The notes beneath the pieces are model-generated. The model made no database searches. It was not told the DNA's origin and saw only the letters and a program-made list of their open reading frames with translations. Shown in pieces: positions 1 through 6,959 of a stretch of 7,090 bases of DNA. A program made the position numbers and the translations under genes. Source of the DNA: Candidatus Eiseniibacteriota bacterium (GTDB taxonomy: Bacteria; Eisenbacteria; RBG-16-71-46); assembly GCA_021414165.1 (NCBI GenBank), contig JAIOPA010000248.1, forward strand, positions 1-7,090, in the 5' to 3' direction. The number at the start of each line of letters is the position of its first letter. Positions within the stretch are counted from its first letter, which is position 1.

Positions 1-1186
1 AGTCCGCGCCCGCCGCGGTGCGGAACCGCTCGATGCGATCGAGGTTCTCGAGCCGCTGGTCGGACTGCTGCGCGAACTGCGACGTGCCCACCTGCTCCTT
101 CACCTTGGCGTACTCCACACGCGCACGCGCGAAGTCGTCGGCGCCCGTCTCGTAGGCATAGCCGATCCGGTACTGCGCTTCGGCCGCCAACTGTGATCGC
201 GGGTAGTCGGCGATCACCGAGCGGTAGAACTCGACCGCCTTGTCGACGTGGCCGTCCAGCAGTTCAACGCCACCCATGCGCACCGTGAGCTTGCCGTAGC
301 GCTCCTGCTCCGGCGTGCGCACGAAGCCCTGCGGCGGCTGCGAGGCCGGCAGACCGGGATTGTTCGTGGTGCCCGCACCCAGACGCGGCGCCTCGGGCAG
401 CGGCGGCGGCGGGGGCACGTGCGAACGCGTGTCCTGGAGCAGTTCACGCGCCTCGTCGTACTTGCGCGCCGACTCCAGACAGTCGACCTCGCGCAGCAGG
501 AAGCGCAGCCGGTCGTCATCGGTGAGCGCGCGATTGCCCATGGTGTGGAAGTCCGCCTGCGCGGCCACGAAGTCGCCCTTCTGGTACAGCGCCTCGGCGC
601 GCTGGCGCAGCGCGCGATCGAGCAGCGTGCTGCGCTTGTAGCCCTCGAGCACCTTGGTGGCCGACTCCGCTGCCTCGCCGAAGCGGCGCAGCGACATGAG
701 CGCCTTGGAACGCTCGTACCACGCATAGGGCGCCAACTCGTGCTTGGGCGCCTGCACCAGGAACTCGTCGAACGCGTTCAGCGACTGCTCGTGCTTGCGC
801 GCGGCGCGGTAAGCGAGCCCCAGGAAGAACTCGGCGTCGGGGCGCAGTTCGCTCTTGGGGTAGCGCTCCTGGAACTCCTCGAGCATGGCCACGGCCTTCA
901 ACGGATCGTCGATGCCGAGGAACGTGCGCGCCCACAGCAGGTACGCGTCGTCGACCCACTTGGAGCGCGGGTACACGCCGAGCACCTTCTTGGAGTACTC
1001 GCCGGACTTGGAGTAGTTCTGACGCTGCGTCGTGCCTTCGCGGTCCACCTCGTACGGCTGGCCATCGGTGGCCTTGAGGTAGTACTTCCGCGCCAGGTAG
1101 AACGTGTTGTAGTACGCGCACGAGGCCGTGACCGCCAGCAACGCCAGCGCACAGCCCAGTCGCACGAACACACGTGGCTTGAGCAC
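1..1186 (-). CDS. TPR-repeat lipoprotein (BamD-like), 3' end beyond the window
   Basis: An open frame of 395 codons from a GTG start that runs off the left edge without a stop. The N-terminus is a lipoprotein signal peptide: basic KPRVFVR, a hydrophobic core LGCALALLAVT, and lipidation cysteine C23 in TASC (a loose lipobox, with Thr at -3). The mature protein begins CAYYNTFYLARKYY. Helical pairs of TPR type follow, about seven in all; clear ones are around 74-110 (DDAYLLWARTFLG), 111-147 (DAEFFLGLAYRAA), 148-184, 185-212 (RAEALYQKGDFVAA), 300-333 (KAVEFYRSVIADYPRS) and 334-368 (AEAQYRIGYAYE). A Pro-rich linker (about 257-293, containing VPPPPPLPEAP) splits the repeats into two blocks. It is probably anchored to the outer membrane facing the periplasm and works as a protein-binding scaffold. 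Resemblance to BamD or YbgF is in fold type only, and I do not claim that function. It lies 54 bp after carB, so it may share the operon transcript or have its own promoter in carB. Confidence 0.85.
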   Translation of the reverse strand, partial: MLKPRVFVRLGCALALLAVTASCAYYNTFYLARKYYLKATDGQPYEVDREGTTQRQNYSKSGEYSKKVLGVYPRSKWVDDAYLLWARTFLGIDDPLKAVAMLEEFQERYPKSELRPDAEFFLGLAYRAARKHEQSLNAFDEFLVQAPKHELAPYAWYERSKALMSLRRFGEAAESATKVLEGYKRSTLLDRALRQRAEALYQKGDFVAAQADFHTMGNRALTDDDRLRFLLREVDCLESARKYDEARELLQDTRSHVPPPPPLPEAPRLGAGTTNNPGLPASQPPQGFVRTPEQERYGKLTVRMGGVELLDGHVDKAVEFYRSVIADYPRSQLAAEAQYRIGYAYETGADDFARARVEYAKVKEQVGTSQFAQQSDQRLENLDRIERFRTAAGAD

Positions 1187-1194
1187 TACGGGAA

Positions 1195-1201
1195 CTCCCT
1201 T
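1195..1201 (-). promoter_or_regulatory. Ribosome binding site deciding the GTG start of the lipoprotein gene
   Basis: AAGGGAG on the minus strand, 8 bases before the GTG at 1186. This good match and spacing favours that GTG over the in-frame GTG at 1228, which lies inside the hairpin stem. The site directly follows the hairpin, so folding and ribosome loading could affect each other. Confidence 0.7.
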
Positions 1202-1202
1202 C

Positions 1203-1232
1203 GCGAGTGCGCGGCAGCCACCGCGCACTCGC
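1203..1232 (-). promoter_or_regulatory. Perfect GC-rich hairpin between carB and the lipoprotein gene
   Basis: On the minus strand GCGAGTGCGCGG, loop TGGCTG, then CCGCGCACTCGC: a perfect 12-bp inverted repeat with a 6-base loop, 10 of the 12 pairs being G:C. It starts 8 bases after the carB stop and ends one base before the lipoprotein ribosome binding site. No T run follows, so it is not a classical intrinsic terminator. It could be a 3'-end stabiliser or processing site for the pyr message, a partial terminator, or an element that limits ribosome access to the next gene. The inverted repeat is seen directly; the role is inferred. Confidence 0.7.
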
Positions 1233-1240
1233 CGCGGTCG

Positions 1241-4200
1241 CTACAACGCTTCCTGCAAGCTCGTCACATCGAGCGGTCCACGGCGCACGGCCTCGAGGCC
1301 GGCCACCGTGACCTGCGCACCCGCGAGCGTCGTGACCACGGGCACGCCCATGGCCACCGCGCGTTCGCGGATCGCCTGCTCGTCATACTCCGAGGCCCGG
1401 CCGAGCGGCGTGTTGATGACCATCTGGATCTCGCCGTTGTCGATCAGGTCCGCCACATGCGGGCGGCCCTCGTGCACCTTGAACACCTCCCGGACCGGGA
1501 TGCCGTTACGCGACAGGAACCGGGCGGTACCGCGGGTCGCCACCAGTCCATACCCCAGTTCGACCAACTTCTTCGCCATGAACGTGATGGCGCGCTTGTC
1601 GTCGTCCCGGACCGAGATGAGCACATTACCCGATGCGGGCAGGGCCTCGCCCGCCCCCAGGTGGGCCTTGGCCAGGGCACGGCCAAAGTCGAGGTCGCGG
1701 CCCATGACCTCGCCCGTCGACTTCATCTCGGGGCCCAGCAGGGCGTCCTCGCCCGGGAACCGGCTGAACGGCAGCACCGGCTTCTTGACGCTGATCATGC
1801 GCGGCTCGGTCTCGGCCGGCCGGATCTCGGCCAGGCGCTCGCCCACCATGACGCGGGCCGCGAGCCGGGCCAGCGGGATGCCGACCGCCTTGGACACGAA
1901 CGGCACGGTACGCGAGGCGCGCGGGTTGGCCTCGAGCACGTAGATCTCGCCCAGTCGCACGGCGTACTGCACGTTCATGAGCCCGCGCACACCCAGCGCG
2001 CGCGCCAGCCGTGCGGTGATCGCGCGGATCTCGGCCACCGTGGAGTCGCCCAGCGTGAACGGCGGGATCACACAGGTGGAATCGCCCGAGTGCACGCCGG
2101 CCTCTTCAATGTGCTCCATGACGGCGCCGACCAGCACGGTCTCGCCATCGGCCACGGCGTCCACGTCGACCTCGAGCGCGCCCTCGAGGAACTTATCGAG
2201 CAGCACCGGCTCGTCGGCCGAGATCAAGGCCTCGCGCGCCAACCACTCCTCGAGGTCGGTGCGCTCGTACACGATGCGCATGCCGCGCCCGCCGAGCACG
2301 TAGCTCGGCCGCACGAGCACCGGGTAGCCCAACTGCTCGGCCAGTTCCACGGTCTCCTCGCGCGTCGACGCGATGCGCGACTCCGGCTGCTTCAGGCCCA
2401 ACGAGATGACCAGGTCCTTCCAGCGCGAGCGGTTCTCGGCCAGATCGAGGCCGTCGAACGACGTACCCAGGATGGGGACGCCCGCCTCATGCAGCGCCTT
2501 GGCCAGCTTGAGCGGCGTCTGGCCACCCAGCTGCACGATCACGCCGATGGGCTTCTCGCGATCGACGATGTTGAGCACGTCTTCCGCAGTGAGCGGCTCG
2601 AAGTACAGCCGGCTCGACACGTCGTAGTCGGTGCTCACCGTCTCGGGGTTCGAGTTGGCGATGAGCACGTCGTAGCCGCGTGACTTGAGTTCGAGCGCGG
2701 CCTGCACGCAGCAGTAATCGAACTCGAGGCCCTGACCGATGCGATTGGGGCCCGAGCCCAGGATGAGCACGCGCGGACGCGTGGCATCCGGCACCTCGCA
2801 CTCTTCCTCGTACGTCGAATAGAAGTACGGCGTCTCGGCCTGGAACTCCGCGCCACATGTGTCGACAGCCTTCATGACCGGCTTGATGCCCGCCGCGAGC
2901 CGCTTGGCGCGCACCGCGGGCTCCTGCATGCCGAAGCGCACCGCCAGATGGCGGTCCGAGAAGCCCAGCCGCTTGGCACGGCGCACCAGCGCGTCATCCC
3001 ACGACGCACCCTTCAGCGCGCGATCGAAATCGGTGATGCGCGTCATCTGGTGCAGGAACCACGGGTCGATGCCGGTGACCTCTGACAGCTCTTCGGGCCG
3101 CTGGCCGGAGGCCAGCAAACTGAAAAGGTCGCGCAGCCGGTCCGGCGAGGGCTCGCGCAGCGTGTGCTGCAGCGCTTCCACATCGGCGGGCGCGGCCGGC
3201 GTGGGCAGCGCGTCGCCATTGGTCTCGAGCGCGCGCCAGCCCTTGAGCAGGGCCTCGGGGAACGTGCGGCCGATCGCCATGACCTCGCCCACCGACTTCA
3301 TGCGCGTGCCCAGGCGGCGGTCCGTGAAGCGGAACTTCTCGAACGCCCAGCGCGGGATCTTGACCACGCAGTAATCCAACGACGGCTCGAAGCAGGCCGG
3401 CGTCTTCTTGGTGATGTCGTTCGGGATCTCGTCGAGCGTCATGCCCACGGCGAGCATGGCGCTGATCTTGGCGATCGGGAACCCCGTGGCCTTGCTGGCC
3501 AGCGCCGAGCTGCGCGAGACGCGCGGGTTCATCTCGATCACGATCATGTCGCCGGTCTTGGGATGCACCGCGAACTGGATGTTGCAGCCGCCGGCCTCGA
3601 TCTTGATCTCGCGGATGATGCGCAGCGACGCGTCGCGCATGATCTGGTAGCAGCGATCGGTGAGCGTCTGCGCCGGCGCCACGGTGATCGAGTCACCGGT
3701 GTGCACGCCCATGGGATCGAAGTTCTCGATCGAGCACACGATCACCACGTTGTCGTGGCGATCGCGCATGACCTCGAGCTCGTACTCCTTCCAGCCGAGC
3801 AAGCACTCTTCAATGAGGATGCTGCCGTTCGGGCTGGCAGCGATGCCCACGCGCGCGGCTTCACGCAGGTGGCGGCGGTCGTGCACGAGGCCCGAGCCCT
3901 GGCCACCCAGCGTGAACGACGATCGAATGACGAGCGGGTAGCCCAGCTGCTCGCCCAGCGCCACGGCATCGGCCACGGTGGTGGCGTAGCCGCTCTTGGG
4001 CAGCCGCATGCCGGCGCGCTCCATGGCCTTCTTGAACAGGTCACGGTCCTCGGCGGTCTCGATCGCATCGAGCGAGGCGCCGATCAGCTTGACGTTGTAC
4101 TTGGCCAGCACGCCCGAGTGCGCCAGCGCGACCGCAAGGTTCAACGCGGTCTGTCCGCCCAGCGTGGGCAGCAGCGCGTCGGGACGCTCCTTGGCGATGA

Positions 4201-4429
4201 TCGCCTCGGCGATCTCGGGAATGAGCGGCTCGACGTAGGTGTGATCCGCGAACTCCGGATCGGTCATGATCGTGGCCGGGTTCGAGTTCAGGAGCACGAC
4301 CTCATAGCCGAGCGCCTTGAGCGCGCGGCAACCCTGCGTGCCCGAATAGTCGAACTCGCACGCCTGCCCGATCACGATCGGACCGGCGCCCAGCACCATG
4401 ATCTTCTTGATGTCGGTGCGCTTGGGCAT
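1241..4429 (-). CDS. carB: Carbamoyl-phosphate synthase large subunit
   Basis: A 1,062-residue CarB, full length for the family. It makes carbamoyl phosphate from bicarbonate, ammonia supplied by CarA, and two ATP. The two homologous halves are clear. The carboxyphosphate domain (1-400) begins VLGAGPIVIGQACEFDYSG and holds GWKEYELEVMRD, HTGDSITVAPAQTLTD and the metal-binding EMNPRVSRSSALASKATG (E299, N301). An oligomerisation region follows (about 400-550). The carbamoyl-phosphate domain (551-930) begins LGSGPNRIGQGLEFDY and holds RPSYVLGGRGM, HSGDSTCVIPP and EANPRASRTVPFVSKA (E833, N835). The last part (about 935-1062) is an MGS-like allosteric domain with ATRGTARFL, KVHEGRPH and VINTPLGR, where UMP and other effectors bind in known enzymes. 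One oddity is the first glycine-rich ATP loop, RSSFTLGGQGSG at 169-180, where most bacterial CarB proteins read RPSFTxGGxGGG. The ATG at 4429 gives the family N-terminus MPKRTDIKK and has GGAAAGG 10 bases upstream. The stop is TAG. Confidence 0.98.
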   Translation of the reverse strand: MPKRTDIKKIMVLGAGPIVIGQACEFDYSGTQGCRALKALGYEVVLLNSNPATIMTDPEFADHTYVEPLIPEIAEAIIAKERPDALLPTLGGQTALNLAVALAHSGVLAKYNVKLIGASLDAIETAEDRDLFKKAMERAGMRLPKSGYATTVADAVALGEQLGYPLVIRSSFTLGGQGSGLVHDRRHLREAARVGIAASPNGSILIEECLLGWKEYELEVMRDRHDNVVIVCSIENFDPMGVHTGDSITVAPAQTLTDRCYQIMRDASLRIIREIKIEAGGCNIQFAVHPKTGDMIVIEMNPRVSRSSALASKATGFPIAKISAMLAVGMTLDEIPNDITKKTPACFEPSLDYCVVKIPRWAFEKFRFTDRRLGTRMKSVGEVMAIGRTFPEALLKGWRALETNGDALPTPAAPADVEALQHTLREPSPDRLRDLFSLLASGQRPEELSEVTGIDPWFLHQMTRITDFDRALKGASWDDALVRRAKRLGFSDRHLAVRFGMQEPAVRAKRLAAGIKPVMKAVDTCGAEFQAETPYFYSTYEEECEVPDATRPRVLILGSGPNRIGQGLEFDYCCVQAALELKSRGYDVLIANSNPETVSTDYDVSSRLYFEPLTAEDVLNIVDREKPIGVIVQLGGQTPLKLAKALHEAGVPILGTSFDGLDLAENRSRWKDLVISLGLKQPESRIASTREETVELAEQLGYPVLVRPSYVLGGRGMRIVYERTDLEEWLAREALISADEPVLLDKFLEGALEVDVDAVADGETVLVGAVMEHIEEAGVHSGDSTCVIPPFTLGDSTVAEIRAITARLARALGVRGLMNVQYAVRLGEIYVLEANPRASRTVPFVSKAVGIPLARLAARVMVGERLAEIRPAETEPRMISVKKPVLPFSRFPGEDALLGPEMKSTGEVMGRDLDFGRALAKAHLGAGEALPASGNVLISVRDDDKRAITFMAKKLVELGYGLVATRGTARFLSRNGIPVREVFKVHEGRPHVADLIDNGEIQMVINTPLGRASEYDEQAIRERAVAMGVPVVTTLAGAQVTVAGLEAVRRGPLDVTSLQEAL

Positions 4430-5649
4430 CAGGCACCCGCCTTTCCAGCGGCGGCTGCAGGCTTGCGCGTGGCCGGCTTCTTGGCCGGCTTGTCGGCGGC
4501 GGCGGCCGCCAACGGCACCGCGCGGCCGCGGCCCTCCTTGGCGATCAGGTCCGCGAACGCGCGGAACCACGGGCGCGAGTCATGCGGGCCCGGGCTCGCC
4601 TCGGGGTGGTACTGGCACGACAGCACGGGCAGCTTGCGGTGCACCATGCCCTCGAGTGTGCCGTCGTTGCCGCTGAAGTGCGTGAACTCGAACTCACCCT
4701 CGGGCATCGTGTCGGCATCGACCATGAAGCCGTGATTCTGGCTCGTCACCTCGACCACGCCCGTGCGCCGGTCGATCACCGGGTGGTTCGCACCGCGATG
4801 GCCGAACTTGAGCTTGCTCGTCTTGGCGCCGAACGACAGCCCGATCAACTGATGGCCCAGGCAGATCCCGAACGTGGGCACCTTCTGCGTCACGATGCGC
4901 GCGGCCGCGATCGCGAAGTCGAGCGGCTCCGGATCACCGGGGCCGTTCGACAGCAACACGCCATCGGGCGACAGCGCCAACAACTCCTCGCCCGTGGTAC
5001 GGGCCGGCATGACGCGCACACGGAAGCCCTCGGCACGCAGCAGACGCAGGATGTTGTACTTGATGCCGTAGTCCGGCACGACCACCAAAGGCTTGCCGCG
5101 ATCGGCCGTGGGCTCCGTGGCCACCGGGCCCTCGGCGCCCCACCAGTACGGCTCCACGCACGTCACCACATCGGCGAGCGCCAGACCTTCCATACGCGGG
5201 CTCTTGCGCGCCTTGTCCACCAGCTCGTCGGCGTTCACCGACAGCGTGGACAGGCAGCCGCGCATGGTGCCGTGGTCGCGCAGGTGACGCGTGAGCGCGC
5301 GCGTGTCGACGCCCGTGATCCCCGGCAGGCCCTTGTCGCGCAGCAGCGCGTCCAGGGTGCCCGTGCTGCGCCAGTTGCTCGGGACCTCGCACAGGTCGCG
5401 GCACACCATGCCCTGCGCGCGCAGCCCGGAGCTCTCGAAGTCCTCGCCATTCACGCCATAGTTGCCGAGCAACGGGTACGTGAACGTGAGGATCTGGCCA
5501 CAGTACGACGGGTCGGACAGCACCTCCTGATAGCCCGTCATGGCGGTGTTGAACACCACCTCGCCGGTGCTCTCGGTGTCGGCGCCGAACGCCTCCCCGC
5601 GGAAGACGCGCCCATCCTCGAGCGCGAGCATCGCTTCACGTCGCATCAT
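4429..5649 (-). CDS. carA: Carbamoyl-phosphate synthase small (glutaminase) subunit
   Basis: A 406-residue CarA. It hydrolyses glutamine and sends ammonia through a tunnel to CarB. The N-terminal CPSase domain (about 1-150) shows LALEDGRVFRGEAFG, then GEVVFNTAMTGYQEVL and the DPSYCGQI motif. The class I glutamine amidotransferase domain (about 187-372) has the oxyanion segment SNGPGDP, the nucleophile C263 in GICLGHQ, FGHRGANHPV, SQNHGF, and the H348/E350 pair in QYHPE. The catalytic triad is therefore intact. The family's usual length is about 360-385. The excess is a 34-residue C-terminal tail (373-406) made almost only of Ala, Lys, Pro, Arg and Gly, with repeated KPA units. Two ATGs stand side by side (5649 and 5646); the first is better spaced from a GGAG. 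The start overlaps the pyrC stop (ATGA) and the stop shares one base with the carB start (TGATG), so the subunits are probably made in a coupled way. Confidence 0.97.
   Translation of the reverse strand: MMRREAMLALEDGRVFRGEAFGADTESTGEVVFNTAMTGYQEVLSDPSYCGQILTFTYPLLGNYGVNGEDFESSGLRAQGMVCRDLCEVPSNWRSTGTLDALLRDKGLPGITGVDTRALTRHLRDHGTMRGCLSTLSVNADELVDKARKSPRMEGLALADVVTCVEPYWWGAEGPVATEPTADRGKPLVVVPDYGIKYNILRLLRAEGFRVRVMPARTTGEELLALSPDGVLLSNGPGDPEPLDFAIAAARIVTQKVPTFGICLGHQLIGLSFGAKTSKLKFGHRGANHPVIDRRTGVVEVTSQNHGFMVDADTMPEGEFEFTHFSGNDGTLEGMVHRKLPVLSCQYHPEASPGPHDSRPWFRAFADLIAKEGRGRAVPLAAAAADKPAKKPATRKPAAAAGKAGA
4440..4446 (-). promoter_or_regulatory. Ribosome binding site for carB
   Basis: GGAAAGG on the minus strand, 10 bases before the carB ATG. 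It lies in the codons for the last residues of the Lys/Ala tail of CarA, so that part of the tail also carries the carB initiation signal. Confidence 0.55.
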
Positions 5650-6959
5650 CGTGCGGACTCCGTGACCGCGGACGGACGTTCGAACACGACGTCGTCCGCA
5701 ACATGGGTGAATCGGCCTTCGTGCAGGGTCGCGAGCACGCGGCCCTGGAGCGTCCAACCCCCGAACGGGGTGTTACGGCCCTTCGTGTAGAACTTCGTGG
5801 GATCCACGACCCACTGGGCGGCAGGATCGAACAGCACGAGGTCGGCCTGCGTGCCTGGCTCCAGCGTGACCTCGGGCAGCTTGAAGATGCGCCGCGGCGC
5901 GTCGGTCCACAGTTCGATGGCGCGCGCGAGCGACAGGTGCCCGGGCTCCACGAGATAGGTGATCGTGAGCGCGAGTGCGGTCTCTAGCCCCACGATGCCG
6001 AACGGCGCATCGGTGAACGGGCGCTCCTTCTCGTCCTCGGTATGCGGTGCGTGATCGGTGGCGAAGCAATCGATGGTGCCATCGATGATCGCCGCGATGC
6101 AGGCCGCACGATCCTCCTCGGAGCGCAGCGGCGGATTCATCTTGGCGTAGGTGTCGTAGTCGCCCACGGCTTCGTCGGTGAGCACCCAGTAATGCGGGCA
6201 CGTCTCACCGGTCACGGGCAGACCGCGGCGCTTGGCATCGCGCAGCGCGTCGAACGACTGCGCGGCCGACAGGTGCGCCAGATGCACGCGGCCGTTCGTG
6301 AGATCGGCCAGATCGGCATCGCGGCGGCACATGATGCTCTCGGCCACACCCGGGATCCCACGCAGCCCCAGGCGCGTGGCCGTGAAGCCCTCGTTCATGA
6401 CGCCATCGCCCTTGAGCGACGGATCCTCTTCGTGGCAGATGATCGGCAGTCCGGTCGGGCGCGCGTATTCGAGCGCACGGCGCATGACGGCGGCGCTGTG
6501 CACCGGGTGGCCGTCGTCCGAGAACGCGACCGCACCGGCGTGCCAGAGCGCGTCGAGCGGAGCCAACTGCTCGCCCTTCTGTCCCACCGTGACCGCCGCG
6601 ATCGGCAGCACCTGACAATGCCCGGCGGCTTCCGCGCGCCGGCGCACCCATTCGACCCAAGCCGCGGTGTCGATGACCGGATCGGTGTTCGGCATGCAGG
6701 CGATGGCGGTGAACCCGCCCGCCGCAGCCGCCCGGGTGCCGGTCTCGATGGTCTCCTTGGCGCTCTGGCCCGGCTCGCGCAGATGCACGTGCAGGTCGAC
6801 CAGGCCCGGCGCGATGACCGCGCCGTTCGCGTGGATCACGCGCGCATGCTCCGGGATCGTGCGCGGCGCGGGCACCACGACACCGTCCTCGACCGCGAAC
6901 GTCATGCGCTCACCGGTCCGCCAGTGCGTGACCTCCTTGAAGATGCTCAACGCGCTCAT
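5646..6959 (-). CDS. pyrC: Dihydroorotase, class I (zinc-dependent)
   Basis: A 437-residue dihydroorotase, the usual length for the long class I form (Bacillus-type PyrC). It interconverts N-carbamoylaspartate and dihydroorotate in the cytoplasm. The amidohydrolase signature is complete: the metal pair H57 and H59 in DLHVHLREPG, the bridging aspartate in FSDDG (D149), H176 in CHEED, H229 in VHLAHL, TCPHY at 253-257, NPPLR at 275-279, and the catalytic aspartate D302 in ATDHAPH. The spacing of these residues matches Bacillus PyrC with a constant offset of two. The C-terminal strand GRNTPFGGW is also typical. I chose the ATG at 6959 because it gives the family N-terminus, has a GAGG 7 bases upstream, and overlaps the pyrB stop in an ATGA. 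The frame stays open upstream to 7076, but that part overlaps pyrB in another frame and resembles nothing. Class I dihydroorotases can form complexes with ATCase, as in Aquifex; adjacent coupled pyrB and pyrC fit that but do not prove it. Confidence 0.97.
   Translation of the reverse strand: MSALSIFKEVTHWRTGERMTFAVEDGVVVPAPRTIPEHARVIHANGAVIAPGLVDLHVHLREPGQSAKETIETGTRAAAAGGFTAIACMPNTDPVIDTAAWVEWVRRRAEAAGHCQVLPIAAVTVGQKGEQLAPLDALWHAGAVAFSDDGHPVHSAAVMRRALEYARPTGLPIICHEEDPSLKGDGVMNEGFTATRLGLRGIPGVAESIMCRRDADLADLTNGRVHLAHLSAAQSFDALRDAKRRGLPVTGETCPHYWVLTDEAVGDYDTYAKMNPPLRSEEDRAACIAAIIDGTIDCFATDHAPHTEDEKERPFTDAPFGIVGLETALALTITYLVEPGHLSLARAIELWTDAPRRIFKLPEVTLEPGTQADLVLFDPAAQWVVDPTKFYTKGRNTPFGGWTLQGRVLATLHEGRFTHVADDVVFERPSAVTESAR
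5658..5661 (-). promoter_or_regulatory. Ribosome binding site for carA
   Basis: GGAG on the minus strand, 8 bases before the ATG at 5649 and 11 before the adjacent ATG at 5646. The better spacing favours the first ATG. It lies within the 3' end of pyrC. Confidence 0.6.

Noticed and set aside
1187..1228. GTG at 1228 as an earlier start of the lipoprotein
   Set aside because: It has no good ribosome binding site, sits in the hairpin stem, and would put extra residues ahead of a signal peptide that is already complete from 1186.
1203..1232. Classical intrinsic terminator after carB
   Set aside because: The stem is strong but GAAGGGAG follows instead of a T run, so I report it as a hairpin of unknown role.
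248..2683. 811-codon plus-strand open frame
   Set aside because: It lies antisense to the lipoprotein gene and carB, is rich in Arg, His, Leu and Gln as expected from the complement of GC-biased codons, and shows no domain. It is a shadow of the real genes.
4471..4491. Short direct repeat GGCCGGCTT, two copies 12 bp apart
   Set aside because: It is explained by repeated Lys-Pro-Ala codons in the CarA tail and needs no separate function.
4430..4570. Upstream ATG that would lengthen CarB by 47 residues
   Set aside because: It overlaps the end of carA in another frame; MPKRTDIKK at 4429 is the normal CarB start.
3164..4735. 523-codon plus-strand open frame
   Set aside because: Antisense to carB and the end of carA, with the same Arg/His/Ala-rich shadow composition and no recognisable motif.
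5650..5757. Upstream ATG that would lengthen CarA by 36 residues
   Set aside because: It overlaps the conserved C-terminal part of pyrC and the added sequence is Arg/Pro-rich noise; the family N-terminus begins at 5649.
4582..5790. 402-codon plus-strand open frame
   Set aside because: Antisense to carA and the end of pyrC; composition is that of a complement of GC-rich coding sequence.
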